From assembly GCF_048007105.1 (NCBI RefSeq), contig NZ_CP180352.1:2232001-2296000 (forward strand): a DNA stretch of 64,000 nt. Direction: 5' to 3'. The DNA comes from Minwuia sp048007105. GTDB taxonomy: Bacteria > Pseudomonadota > Alphaproteobacteria > Minwuiales > Minwuiaceae. Each line of letters opens with the position of its first letter. Position 1 is the stretch's first letter. Below are positions 34,015-42,415 of this stretch, one piece after another. The notes below the pieces were generated by a model, which was not told where the DNA came from, made no database searches, and worked only from the letters and a program-made list of their open reading frames with translations. Made by a program: the position numbers and the translations under genes.

Positions 34015-35229
34015 TCAGGCCACCTTGCGCGCCAGGGCGCACTGCGACCAGAGGTCGTTCAGCGCCCGGACCAGGTGGTCGATGTCCTGGTCGGTGTGCA
34101 GCGGGCCGGGCGTGATACGCAGGCGCTCGGTGCCGCGGGGCACGGTCGGGTAATTGATCGGCTGGATGTAGACGCCGTAATTGTCCAGCAGCACGTCGGA
34201 GATCCACTTGCACTTCACCGGATCGCCGACCATCACCGGAATGATGTGGCTGGGATTGCTCAGGTGCGGGATGCCGATGGCGTCGAAGGCCGCGCGCACC
34301 TTGGCGACGCGTTCCTTCTGCTTGTTGCGCTCGGCGTCCGACTGCTTCAGGTGCTGGATCGCCGCGGTCGCGCCGGCGGCGACGGCCGGCGGCAGGGCGG
34401 TGGTGAAGATGAAGCCCGAGGAGTAGCTGCGGACGAAGTCGCAGAGCGACTGCGAGGCGGCAATGTAGCCGCCCATCACACCGAAGGCCTTGGCCAGCGT
34501 ACCCTCGATCACCGTGACCCGCTCCATCACGCCGTCACGGTCGGCAATGCCGCCGCCCTTCGGGCCGTACATGCCCACCGCGTGGACTTCGTCGAGATAG
34601 GTCATGGCGCCGTACTTGTCGGCCAGGTCGCAGATCGCACCGATCGGCGCGATGTCGCCATCCATGGAATAGACGCTCTCGAAGACGATCATCTTCGGCC
34701 GGGCCGGATCGATCGCCTTCAGCTTGGCCTCCAGATCGGCCATGTCGTTGTGCTTCCACAGCACCTTGTCGGCGCGGCTGTGGCGGATGCCCTCGATCAT
34801 CGAGGCGTGGTTCAGTTCGTCGGAGAGGATCACGCAGCCCGGCAGCATCGAGCCCAGCACCTGCAGCGAGGCCCAGTTCGAGACGTAGCCGGAGGTGAAG
34901 ATCAGAGCGGCCGGCTTGTCGTGCAGGTCCGCCAGCTCCTTCTCCAGAAGGACGTGGTAGTGGTTGGTGCCCGAGATGTTCCTTGTGCCGCCGGCGCCGG
35001 CGCCGCACTTGTCGATGGCGTCGTGCATCGCCTTGCGCACGCGGTCGGACTGGCCCATGCCGAGATAGTCGTTGGAGCACCAGACGGTGACTTCCTGCGT
35101 GTCGTCGTCGACATATCTCGTGGCCTTCGGGAAATTGCCGGCGTGACGCTCGAGGTCCGCAAACACGCGGTAGCGCCCTTCATCGTGCAGCGCCGCGATC
35201 TGCGCCTCGAAAAAGCCTTCGTAATCCAT
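34015..35229 (-). CDS. hemA: 5-Aminolevulinate synthase HemA
   Basis: PLP enzyme that condenses glycine and succinyl-CoA to 5-aminolevulinate, the first tetrapyrrole precursor (Shemin pathway). The 404-residue product starts MDYEGFFEAQIAALHDEGRY. GAGAGGTRNISGTNHYH, LDEVHAVGMYG (Asp213/His216 region) and the PLP lysine in EGTLAKAFGVMGGY (Lys247) are present. The ATG at 35229 overlaps the puhE stop (ATGA). A longer open frame upstream is a shadow of puhE. It is the last gene of the minus-strand superoperon, so precursor supply is tied to pigment and RC genes. Confidence 0.97.
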   Translation of the reverse strand: MDYEGFFEAQIAALHDEGRYRVFADLERHAGNFPKATRYVDDDTQEVTVWCSNDYLGMGQSDRVRKAMHDAIDKCGAGAGGTRNISGTNHYHVLLEKELADLHDKPAALIFTSGYVSNWASLQVLGSMLPGCVILSDELNHASMIEGIRHSRADKVLWKHNDMADLEAKLKAIDPARPKMIVFESVYSMDGDIAPIGAICDLADKYGAMTYLDEVHAVGMYGPKGGGIADRDGVMERVTVIEGTLAKAFGVMGGYIAASQSLCDFVRSYSSGFIFTTALPPAVAAGATAAIQHLKQSDAERNKQKERVAKVRAAFDAIGIPHLSNPSHIIPVMVGDPVKCKWISDVLLDNYGVYIQPINYPTVPRGTERLRITPGPLHTDQDIDHLVRALNDLWSQCALARKVA

Positions 35230-36062
35230 CACGGTCTCCCTTCGAAACCATCGGACGGGACCGGCGAGAGACAGCCGCCCTTCCGTTCCCTGGTGCGATC
35301 CGCCGTCTGACGCGACCGCATCCCCCAAGTCCACAATGCCGCCACGGGCAGGGGCAGCACCAGGAACCAATGCTCCATAAGTGCTAACACAATCAATGTA
35401 CAAATGACCGTGTGCGCTGTCACCGCATAGGTTCCCGAGGCGGCATCCGCGGCCGCCATGCCTGAAACCACCGCCGCAGCCGTGGCTGCCGTAACGGAAA
35501 CCGGGAACAGCGCGTTCATCGGCTTGCGTGTGAAATATCGCCTCAGGTGATCCAGCCTGGGCGGCAGGAACTCCTCGGCGGTCTGCGGCACGCCCAGGAA
35601 GATGTTCAGCTTGGTCGAAAGCCGCATCGCCCAGAGAACGCCGAAGGTCCAGATTCCGGCCTGGTTCGCCGCGCCCCAGCTGACCGCCAGCATGGCGAGG
35701 CCCGAGGCCGCGAGGGCGAGTTCGTGATAGAGAATGGTCTCGGTCGCATGCCAGGCGTGACGCAACCCCCGGCAACCGTGGCCGCAGGCCGTCCGCCTTG
35801 GTCCGGTGACATAGCCGAGCAGGAAGGCGGTCTCGTTCCAGCCCCAGATTCCGATGGCGCAGGCGAAGCCGACATAGGCGCCGGTCATCGTCGCATCGCC
35901 TGACGTCACCGCCAGGCCATAGAAGCTTGCGCCCAGCACCGCCGTCGCCCCGGCCATCGTCCAGGGACGTGTCCAGTCGGGCAGGCCGTCCAGATAGAGG
36001 ATCGCCCCGGTGGAGAACCACCAGACGAACAGGACGTAGATGAGCGGCAGCAGGTAATCCAC
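35229..36062 (-). CDS. puhE: Photosynthetic complex assembly protein PuhE
   Basis: Polytopic membrane protein (DUF3623 type) needed for normal RC-LH1 assembly and bacteriochlorophyll balance in Rhodobacter. The 277-residue product starts at a GTG at 36062 (DYLLPLIYVLFVWWFSTG), has seven or so hydrophobic segments and the conserved RLSTKLNIFLGVPQTAEEFLPP-type loop. It sits between acsF and hemA, the usual order. The extra soluble C-terminal tail (about 25 residues) is not hydrophobic. Confidence 0.9.
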   Translation of the reverse strand: MDYLLPLIYVLFVWWFSTGAILYLDGLPDWTRPWTMAGATAVLGASFYGLAVTSGDATMTGAYVGFACAIGIWGWNETAFLLGYVTGPRRTACGHGCRGLRHAWHATETILYHELALAASGLAMLAVSWGAANQAGIWTFGVLWAMRLSTKLNIFLGVPQTAEEFLPPRLDHLRRYFTRKPMNALFPVSVTAATAAAVVSGMAAADAASGTYAVTAHTVICTLIVLALMEHWFLVLPLPVAALWTWGMRSRQTADRTRERKGGCLSPVPSDGFEGRP

Positions 36063-36077
36063 GGCGGCGGCGCTTCC

Positions 36078-37148
36078 CTACCAGGCGGGCTGCAGCCGGA
36101 CGGTGCCGGGCAGCGCGTTCTTCTTTGCGGGGCGCAGGTAGAGCCGGCCGAAAGTGGCCGCCGCGGCCAGCGACAGGGCGGCGCGCTTCATCAGGCCGAT
36201 GGCCCCGCCGCGCTCCTTCGCCTTCTCGATGCCGTGGGCGATCTCGACCAGCCGGTCGAGCCCCCTGCGGAATGACGGATGCTCGAAATCCAGCTCCAGC
36301 GGGAAGGTCTGGCGGGAGATCTCGCTGGTGATGCGGAAGACCTGCATGTCGTATTCGGTGATGTCCACACCCAGCGCCTCGTGGAAGGCGGTCCGGGAAT
36401 GGTCGCGCACATACATGGTCGCGAAGACGGCCAGCAGGAAGAACTTCACCCAGAGCTTGTTCCGCCCGCGCAGCAGGTGCGGATTCGACCGCATGATCAG
36501 TGCGAAGGCGTCGCCATGACGGAACTCGTCGTTACACCAGCGCTCGAACCAGCGGAAGATCGGGTGGAAGCGGTGCTCCGGATGCTTCTCCAGATGCCGG
36601 AAGATGGTGATGTATCGGGCGTAGCCGATCTTCTCCGACAGGTAGACAGAGTAGAAGATGAACTTCGGCTTGAAGTAGGTGTACTTCTTGGTCCTGGTCA
36701 GGAAGCTCAGATCGACGCCGATTCCGAAATCCTTCAGGGCATCGTTGATGAAGCCGGCGTGCCGGCTTTCGTCGCGGGCCATGTACTTGAACAGGTCGTG
36801 CATGTCCTTGTTCTTCACCCGCTTGCGGATCTCGGAATAGAGCACGCAACCGGAGAATTCGGCCGTCAGCGAGCTGACCAGGAAATCGATGAACTCCTTG
36901 CGCAGTTCCGGCGACAGCCGCTCCAGATCGGCGTCCCAGCTGTCGTCGCGCTTGAAGTGGCCCTTGTTGTTGTCCTCGACCATCTCCGCGATCATCGAGT
37001 CCCATTCGGCGCGGACCGGGGAGACGTCGATCTTCTCCAGCGCATCGATGTCGGTGGTGTAGAAGCGCGGGCTGAGGATCGTTTCCGTCTTCGCCATCGA
37101 CGTGGTGTCGAACCCGAGTTCCTCGGGGTTTGCAGTGGCCATGCTCAT
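36078..37148 (-). CDS. acsF: Aerobic Mg-protoporphyrin IX monomethyl ester cyclase AcsF
   Basis: Diiron oxygenase subunit that builds the isocyclic (E) ring using O2. It is 356 residues, with EFSGCVLYSEI, the Glu/His ligand pair motifs DESRHAGF and DEFRHGDAF, and EDNNKGHFKRDDSWD near the N-terminus. A second ATG at 37142 is possible. The ATG at 37148 overlaps the stop of the 99-residue orf (ATGA). No bchE is visible, so ring closure here would depend on oxygen unless bchE lies elsewhere. Confidence 0.97.
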   Translation of the reverse strand: MSMATANPEELGFDTTSMAKTETILSPRFYTTDIDALEKIDVSPVRAEWDSMIAEMVEDNNKGHFKRDDSWDADLERLSPELRKEFIDFLVSSLTAEFSGCVLYSEIRKRVKNKDMHDLFKYMARDESRHAGFINDALKDFGIGVDLSFLTRTKKYTYFKPKFIFYSVYLSEKIGYARYITIFRHLEKHPEHRFHPIFRWFERWCNDEFRHGDAFALIMRSNPHLLRGRNKLWVKFFLLAVFATMYVRDHSRTAFHEALGVDITEYDMQVFRITSEISRQTFPLELDFEHPSFRRGLDRLVEIAHGIEKAKERGGAIGLMKRAALSLAAAATFGRLYLRPAKKNALPGTVRLQPAW

Positions 37149-37444
37149 AGTCGTCTCCTCGTCGAGAAGCTCACTTCGATAAGTTCGGCCATCTCGAAAT
37201 GGCCCATGAAACGTGCCCAGGCCCGCATCAGCGGCCCGGCGCGGCGGATTTCGACCTCGCGGGTCTCGACCACGCGTCCGCCTTCGGTCACGGAGACCGG
37301 CCGGCCAAAGACGCGGACACTGTCGCCGGGGCGGATGCCGTCGTCGGCGATCAGCACGTCGGCGTGCATTTCTTCCCAGCTGTAGCCGACATCCACCGTA
37401 CAGGTCCGGCGTTCGCTCTGGCTCCGGAACAGGCGCTGGATCAT
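37145..37444 (-). CDS. Conserved small protein between puhC and acsF (99 aa)
   Basis: Basic, soluble-looking 99-residue protein. A central segment (ADDGIRPGDSVRVFGRPVSV) looks like a small beta-barrel core, and the C-terminus (FMGHFEMAELIEVSFSTRRR) is helical then basic. There is no signal peptide or membrane span. It overlaps both neighbours by 4 bases (ATGA with puhC and with acsF), so it is made together with them. A small orf at this position is common in alphaproteobacterial photosynthesis clusters; I know of no assigned function. Confidence 0.75.
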   Translation of the reverse strand: MIQRLFRSQSERRTCTVDVGYSWEEMHADVLIADDGIRPGDSVRVFGRPVSVTEGGRVVETREVEIRRAGPLMRAWARFMGHFEMAELIEVSFSTRRRL

Positions 37445-37899
37445 CGTGCCGGCTCCGTCTGGAGCAGCAGCGCGAAGCTCTGCACGTTGGTCTCGCCGAA
37501 CGGGTTCAGATCGATGGTCCGGCTGGTTGCCGGATCGTGCAGCACCAGCCGCCCGTCGGCCCGCGCGCTGAGCAGGAAGGGCGGCTGGGCGCCGACGCCG
37601 TTCAGCCGCCGTTCGCGGGCAAGGCCGCGCATGACGCCGCGGACGAAGCCGTTGCTCTCCGGCGCGAAGCGGTGGATCTCCTCACCGGTCGCGGCCGAGA
37701 TCGCGGCGACCGAGCCGTCGGCCCGGTCCTCGAAGCGCAGTTCCAGCGTCACCTCGGTTGCCGCTGCGGGCAGGCGTACGGTGCCGTAGTCGGTCTCACG
37801 TCCGGCCCAGGCCGTTGCGATCGCCAGCCCGAGGAGGGCAGCCGCCGCGAAGAGCATCCCTCTCGGGAACTGCTGATCGTGCATGTGGGCATGAGACAT
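37441..37899 (-). CDS. puhC: Photosynthetic complex assembly protein PuhC
   Basis: Bitopic membrane protein that aids reorganisation of the RC-LH1 complex. From the ATG at 37899 (GGAGAACCGAC upstream) it has 152 residues: a His-rich cytoplasmic N-terminus (MSHAHMHDQQ), one membrane helix (GMLFAAAALLGLAIATAW), then a periplasmic domain with TGEEIHRFAPESNGFVRGVM and the conserved end GETNVQSFALLL. A longer upstream frame is Arg-rich shadow inside puhB. Confidence 0.9.
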   Translation of the reverse strand: MSHAHMHDQQFPRGMLFAAAALLGLAIATAWAGRETDYGTVRLPAAATEVTLELRFEDRADGSVAAISAATGEEIHRFAPESNGFVRGVMRGLARERRLNGVGAQPPFLLSARADGRLVLHDPATSRTIDLNPFGETNVQSFALLLQTEPAR

Positions 37900-37909
37900 G
37901 TCGGTTCTC

Positions 37910-38569
37910 CTAGCGCGAGGCCGCCGCGAGACCGCCTGCCGACCGGGCAGGGCGGGTAGGCCGCGTGTCGGCCATGGCCGGCGCTGCGCTGGTGGCGCCA
38001 CCCTGCAGCGCCGTCGACAGCAGCTCTGCGGCCTTTGCCGCGTCGGGCACCGTCCGCAGCATCGGCTCGGGCTTGCGGAACCGCCACGGCCGGGCATGCG
38101 GCCAAAGATGCAGATAGGCCAGCTTGTCATTGCCGGTGGTGGTCAGGACGATATCGCCGGTGCCGTCAGGGTATTCACGCAGCGCGGCGCCGCCGATCTT
38201 CGCGAACGGGTAGTTCACCGCCATCTGCAATGCCACGCCGAAACGCATCACGACCCGTCGGTTGGTGATGGTGTAGACGGTCGTCCGCGCGTTCAGCCAG
38301 GCCAGCAGGACCAGCAGTCCAAGTCCGGCCGCGGTCATCGGCAGCAACGTCGCAAGGCTGGCCGCCCCCGCGGCGACACCGCCGCCATCGGCCAGCGCCG
38401 AGGCGAGGCCCCAGGCGATCAGCAGGGCGAAGTAGATTGCGACAACCCGAACGTGGAAGGTTCGCCGGGCCATCGCCCGCCAGTCCGGCCGGCCCTGCCA
38501 GACGATATGCTCGCCTTCGGGCAGACGCCCGGGCAGGCCGGGAACCGGCTCGTCGTCATGCTCCCTCAC
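37910..38569 (-). CDS. puhB: Photosynthetic complex assembly protein PuhB
   Basis: Membrane protein that helps assemble the reaction centre. The 219-residue product starts at a GTG overlapping the puhA stop (GTGA). It has LPEGEHIVWQGRPDW, two hydrophobic helices (VRVVAIYFALLIAWGLA; LLPMTAAGLGLLVLLAWL), and a PH-like domain (YTITNRRVVMRFGVALQ; LPFAKIGG-type run). The C-terminal 40 residues are Ala-rich and poorly conserved. Confidence 0.92.
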   Translation of the reverse strand: MREHDDEPVPGLPGRLPEGEHIVWQGRPDWRAMARRTFHVRVVAIYFALLIAWGLASALADGGGVAAGAASLATLLPMTAAGLGLLVLLAWLNARTTVYTITNRRVVMRFGVALQMAVNYPFAKIGGAALREYPDGTGDIVLTTTGNDKLAYLHLWPHARPWRFRKPEPMLRTVPDAAKAAELLSTALQGGATSAAPAMADTRPTRPARSAGGLAAASR

Positions 38570-39342
38570 AGCAGCGGCTCCTGCCGCGCCGGGGTCGCGT
38601 AGAGATGACCGCTGGCGAAGTAGGCGCTGATCCGGTCTTCTTCCAGGAAGGTGACCTGATCGGGATTCTGCGTGCCCGGTGCGCGCCCGAACTGTTCGGC
38701 GGTCACCGAGTCGACCTTCACCTGGCCGCTGCCGGCGCTGACGACCGCCAGCGGCATCGGAAGCAGGACGCTGCGGCCCTCGTCACCGGCAGTCGTGACC
38801 TCGAGATAGCGCACCAGGAACTCGGTGCGATCGATCCAGACGTCGGAGACCGTGCCGGCCTGAGCGCCGTCGCAGCCAATCACCGACATGCCCCGCGGAT
38901 CCGGGCTTTCCTCGTCGATCGAGAAATCCGGCACCGCGCGCAGCGGCGTGATCTTCGGGTCGCCGTGCAGCGTGACATCGGGCACGTCGCGGCGCATCGA
39001 GTAGGCCGCCGGACCGACGCCGTCGGCCATAGGGTCGCCGGTCGGCACCAGCGGTGCGCCGGTATGGCCCGCCACCGGTTCGGCCATGATCTCGCGGTCG
39101 TCGGTTTCGTCATGCGGCGCGAAGGTGCTCGTGCCGTCGTGCAGCCTGAACTCCTTCGGCGCGGCCGTGGACTGGATCAGCCCTTCGGTAACCGATGACT
39201 GGCCGGCGACTTCCGAGACAAGCGGATAGCCCTCGCGCCGGTCTTCACGGCGCAGGTACACGACCAGCCCGATGAAAAAGATGAAAAACGCGTAGAGCAC
39301 GATCTGTGCAACGTCGATGTGGTTCGTGATGGCGCCTACCAT
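38566..39342 (-). CDS. puhA: Photosynthetic reaction centre H subunit PuhA
   Basis: Cap subunit of the reaction centre that shapes the proton path to QB. The 258-residue product starts MVGAITNHIDVAQIVLYAFF with AGGAGGTATCC upstream. It has one N-terminal membrane helix, then the RREDRREGYPL segment, and the cytoplasmic domain with VSDVWIDRTEFLVRYLEV and LLPMPLAVV. It lies 22 bp after lhaA. Confidence 0.96.
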   Translation of the reverse strand: MVGAITNHIDVAQIVLYAFFIFFIGLVVYLRREDRREGYPLVSEVAGQSSVTEGLIQSTAAPKEFRLHDGTSTFAPHDETDDREIMAEPVAGHTGAPLVPTGDPMADGVGPAAYSMRRDVPDVTLHGDPKITPLRAVPDFSIDEESPDPRGMSVIGCDGAQAGTVSDVWIDRTEFLVRYLEVTTAGDEGRSVLLPMPLAVVSAGSGQVKVDSVTAEQFGRAPGTQNPDQVTFLEEDRISAYFASGHLYATPARQEPLL

Positions 39343-39364
39343 GGATACCTCCTGTGGCAGTTGA

Positions 39365-40801
39365 TCAGCCCGGGAACTCGGCCAGACCGAACTCGGATTG
39401 TGGGCGCTGACGCGTGCGGCCGGCGACGCGTACAAGCGGCCCGACAGCGACCAGGGTTGCAAAGAGAAGAACGATTTCGAGCGTATAGACCACGCCGTAG
39501 CCGACCGCGGGGCCGGTCAGGGCGGGGCCCAGAATGCCGGCATCGGCCAGGCTGGCGACCATGTCGCGCAGGGCACCGCCGAGGGCGATGCCGCCGCCTG
39601 CAGCTGTCGCCTGTACCGCGCCCCAGGCGCCCAGCGCCATGCCGCTGCCGCCGTTGCGGGCGAGCGCCATGGCTGCGGTGAGCATGCCGACGGCAAACAG
39701 GCCACCGCCGAAGCCGATCAGCACCGTGCCGGCGCTGAAGACAAGCTGCGATCCGAGCGGCGCGGCGAAGATCACGGCGGAGAAGGCGACGATGCCCGCC
39801 AGTGCGCCCAGGGCGGCAAGACGGTGCGGATCGCCGCCGCGCGACAGGCTGCGGGCGGCCAGGGCGAATCCGATCAGCGTGCCGCCGGCGAGCAGGGCGG
39901 TCAGCACTGTGGTCGCGCTGACCGAAAGCGAAAGGATCTCACCGCCATAGGGTTCCAGCAGGATGTCCTGCATGCTGAAGGCCGCCGTACCCATGCCGAC
40001 GACGATCAGCAGGCGGCGCACCTGTCGGCCCTCGGCGAAATCGGCCCAGGCTTCGCGGAAGGTCGGCCGCGGCCGGTCGTGACGGGTCTTCGAGGGATCG
40101 CGGGCTTCCTGCTTCCAGAGCGCGACGATGTTCACCAGCAGGGTGACCACGGCGGCGCCCTGGACCACCTGGATCAGCTTCATGTGGGTGTAGTCGGACA
40201 GCAGCGCGCCGAAGACCAGGGCGCTGCCGGCCATGCCGATCAGCAGCATCACATAGAGCAGGGCCACGACCCGCGGGCGGGATTCTTCCGGCGCCAGGTC
40301 GGTGGCCAGCGCGAGGCCCGCGGTCTGGACGGTGTGCAGGCCGGCGCCGACCAGCAGGAAGGCCAGCGCTGCGCCGAGATGGCCGGCCCAGACCGGGCCG
40401 CCGATGCCGTCGCCGGAGAGGACCAGAAGGGCAAAGGGCATGATGGCGAGGCCGCCGAACTGCATCAGCGTGCCCATCCAGATATAGGGAACGCGCCGCC
40501 AGCCCAGGAAGGAACGGTGATGGTCGGAGCGGAAGCCGATCAGGGCGCGGGCCGGCGCGAAGACCAGCGGCAGCGCCACCATTGCCGCGACCAGCCAGGC
40601 CGAGACGCCGTGCTCGACGATCATCACCCGGTTCAGTGTGCCGGTCAGCAGAACGACAGCCATGCCGACCGTGACCTGAAAGAGCGCCAGACGCAGGATA
40701 CGCCCCAGCGGCAGTTCCGGCGTCGCCACATCGGCGAACGGCAGGAACCGCGGGCCAAGCGAGGCCCATCCGCGGACAATACCCTGGGTCAGGCGTCTCA
40801 T
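39365..40801 (-). CDS. lhaA: LH1 assembly protein LhaA (PucC family)
   Basis: Twelve-helix major-facilitator-type membrane protein that delivers pigment or subunits during LH1 assembly. The 478-residue product has the PucC-family pattern LTGTLNRVMIVEHGVSAWLV, FRSDHHRSFLGWRRVPYIWM and SMQDILLEPYGGEIL. It starts at ATG 40801, overlapping the true bchM stop (ATGA). A related PucC-type gene lies at 52862-54206. Confidence 0.94.
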   Translation of the reverse strand: MRRLTQGIVRGWASLGPRFLPFADVATPELPLGRILRLALFQVTVGMAVVLLTGTLNRVMIVEHGVSAWLVAAMVALPLVFAPARALIGFRSDHHRSFLGWRRVPYIWMGTLMQFGGLAIMPFALLVLSGDGIGGPVWAGHLGAALAFLLVGAGLHTVQTAGLALATDLAPEESRPRVVALLYVMLLIGMAGSALVFGALLSDYTHMKLIQVVQGAAVVTLLVNIVALWKQEARDPSKTRHDRPRPTFREAWADFAEGRQVRRLLIVVGMGTAAFSMQDILLEPYGGEILSLSVSATTVLTALLAGGTLIGFALAARSLSRGGDPHRLAALGALAGIVAFSAVIFAAPLGSQLVFSAGTVLIGFGGGLFAVGMLTAAMALARNGGSGMALGAWGAVQATAAGGGIALGGALRDMVASLADAGILGPALTGPAVGYGVVYTLEIVLLFATLVAVGPLVRVAGRTRQRPQSEFGLAEFPG

Positions 40802-41498
40802 CTGCGTATCAGTTCCTTCGCCTGTGAGGTGTAGAAACCGCTGGCAATGCGCTCGGTGCGGTCCGGCCGCCAGCCTTCCAGACCGGCCTTCTTCGCGACC
40901 GTCCGGTCAAGACGCACGGGCGAGACCGGTTCGATGGCGGGCGCGCGGTCGCTGCGCGGGAACAGCCGGCCGCCGTGTGCATCAGCGTCAGAGCGGGCGT
41001 GCGCGGTGCGAAGGTGAACAGGATCGCCGACGCGGTGCGCCGGGAGAGTCCGTCGAGCACACCGACGATATCGGCGGTGCGGTAGTGGATCAGCGAATCC
41101 ATCGCCACGACGTAGTCGAAGTGACCGAGGGCCGGATCGAGCATGTCGCCGACGCGGAAATCGATCCGGCCGCCACCCGGGATCGCAGGCAGCCGCTCGG
41201 ATGCCAGCGTCACGAGCGATGGCGACAGGTCGACCGCCGTGACATGGGCGCCGCGCTTCGCCGCCTCCAGCGCCAGCGCGCCGGTGCCGCAACCTGCGTC
41301 GAGGATGCGGGCGCCGGACAGGTCGTCGGGCAGCCAGCCGAGCAGCGTCGCCCGCATCCGGTCCCGCCCGGCGCGTACGGTCGCGCGGATGCGGCTGACC
41401 GGAGCGTCGGAGGTCAGCTTCGCCCAGGCCTCGACGGCAGTCCGGTCGAAGTAGGTCTCAAGTTCGCCACGGCGGATTTCGTAGGAGGCGGCCTGCAT
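40798..41498 (-). CDS. bchM: Mg-protoporphyrin IX methyltransferase BchM (frameshifted as assembled)
   Basis: SAM-dependent enzyme that methylates the C13 propionate of Mg-protoporphyrin IX. The SAM motif is ILDAGCGTGALALEAA near residue 66, followed by VTAVDLSPSLV. The frame is normal to LTLMHTA (about 40978), then as written becomes an Arg/Ser-rich tail ending at 40809. One added base there restores GRLFPRSDRAPAIEPVSP and the C-terminus GFYTSQAKELIRR, with a stop at 40798-40800 that overlaps the lhaA start. The corrected length is 233 residues. I give the corrected span. Confidence 0.93.
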
Positions 41499-41499
41499 G

Positions 41500-42396
41500 T
41501 CAGTCGAATCCCAGCAGTTCGAAGATGTCCCGGTCCTTCATCGGCGACGCGTCGAGCGGATCGCCGGGCGTCAGAAGCGATTCCGCCAGCCGCAGGTATT
41601 CGTTCTGCGTGGCGATCACTTCCGGCGTCTCTTCCATCTCGAACAGGGTCGACTTCTTCAGGCGGCTGCGCCGGATGGCGTCGAGATCCTGGAAGTGCGC
41701 CATCGTCTTCAGGCCGACCGCGGCATTGAACTTGTCGATCTGGTCGGTGTCCTTGCTGCGGTTGGCGATCACGCCGCCCAGGCGGACATCGTAGTTCTTC
41801 GACTTCGCCTTGATGGCGGCGACGATGCGGTTCATCGCGTAGATGGAATCGAAGTCGTTGGCGGTAACGATCAGCGCCCGGTCGGCATGCTGCAGCGGCG
41901 CGGCGAACCCGCCGCAGACCACATCGCCCAGCACGTCGAAGATCACGACGTCGGTGTCCTCAAGCAGGTGATGCTCCTTCAGCAGCTTCACCGTCTGACC
42001 GACCACGTAGCCGCCGCAGCCGGTGCCCGCCGGCGGTCCGCCGGCCTCGACGCACATGACGCCATTGTAGCCCTCGTAGACGAAGTCCTCGACGCGCAGC
42101 TCCTCGGCGTGGAAATCGACGCTTTCCAGTACGTCGATCACCGTCGGCAGCAGTGCCTTGGTCAGCGTGAACGTGCTGTCGTGCTTCGGGTCGCAGCCGA
42201 TCTGCAGCACCCGCTTGCCCAGCTTGGAGAAGGCCACGGAAAGGTTCGACGAGGTCGTCGACTTGCCGATCCCGCCCTTGCCGTAGACCGCGAAGACCTG
42301 CGCCGTGTCGATCTGCAGGTTCGGGTCCATCTTCACCTGGACGCTGCCTTCGCCGTCTTCACGGCCCGGCGCGCCGGCCGGTTTCATGTAGGTCAT
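41500..42396 (-). CDS. bchL: Protochlorophyllide reductase iron protein BchL
   Basis: NifH-like ATPase feeding electrons to BchNB for light-independent reduction of protochlorophyllide. From the ATG at 42396 it has 298 residues, with the P-loop VYGKGGIGKSTTSSN and the bridging cluster cysteines in PPAGTGCGG and DVVCGGFA. It ends FELLGFD. AAGGACACGCC precedes the start. The upstream extension to 42489 is a shadow within bchH. bchM starts 1 bp after the stop. Confidence 0.96.
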   Translation of the reverse strand: MTYMKPAGAPGREDGEGSVQVKMDPNLQIDTAQVFAVYGKGGIGKSTTSSNLSVAFSKLGKRVLQIGCDPKHDSTFTLTKALLPTVIDVLESVDFHAEELRVEDFVYEGYNGVMCVEAGGPPAGTGCGGYVVGQTVKLLKEHHLLEDTDVVIFDVLGDVVCGGFAAPLQHADRALIVTANDFDSIYAMNRIVAAIKAKSKNYDVRLGGVIANRSKDTDQIDKFNAAVGLKTMAHFQDLDAIRRSRLKKSTLFEMEETPEVIATQNEYLRLAESLLTPGDPLDASPMKDRDIFELLGFD

Positions 42397-42415
42397 GGCG
42401 TGTCCTTCCGGAAAA

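Noticed and set aside
34015..36021. 668-residue reading of hemA extended upstream through puhE
   Set aside because: The conserved HemA start MDYEGFF is at 35229 and overlaps the puhE stop; the upstream part is out-of-frame puhE.
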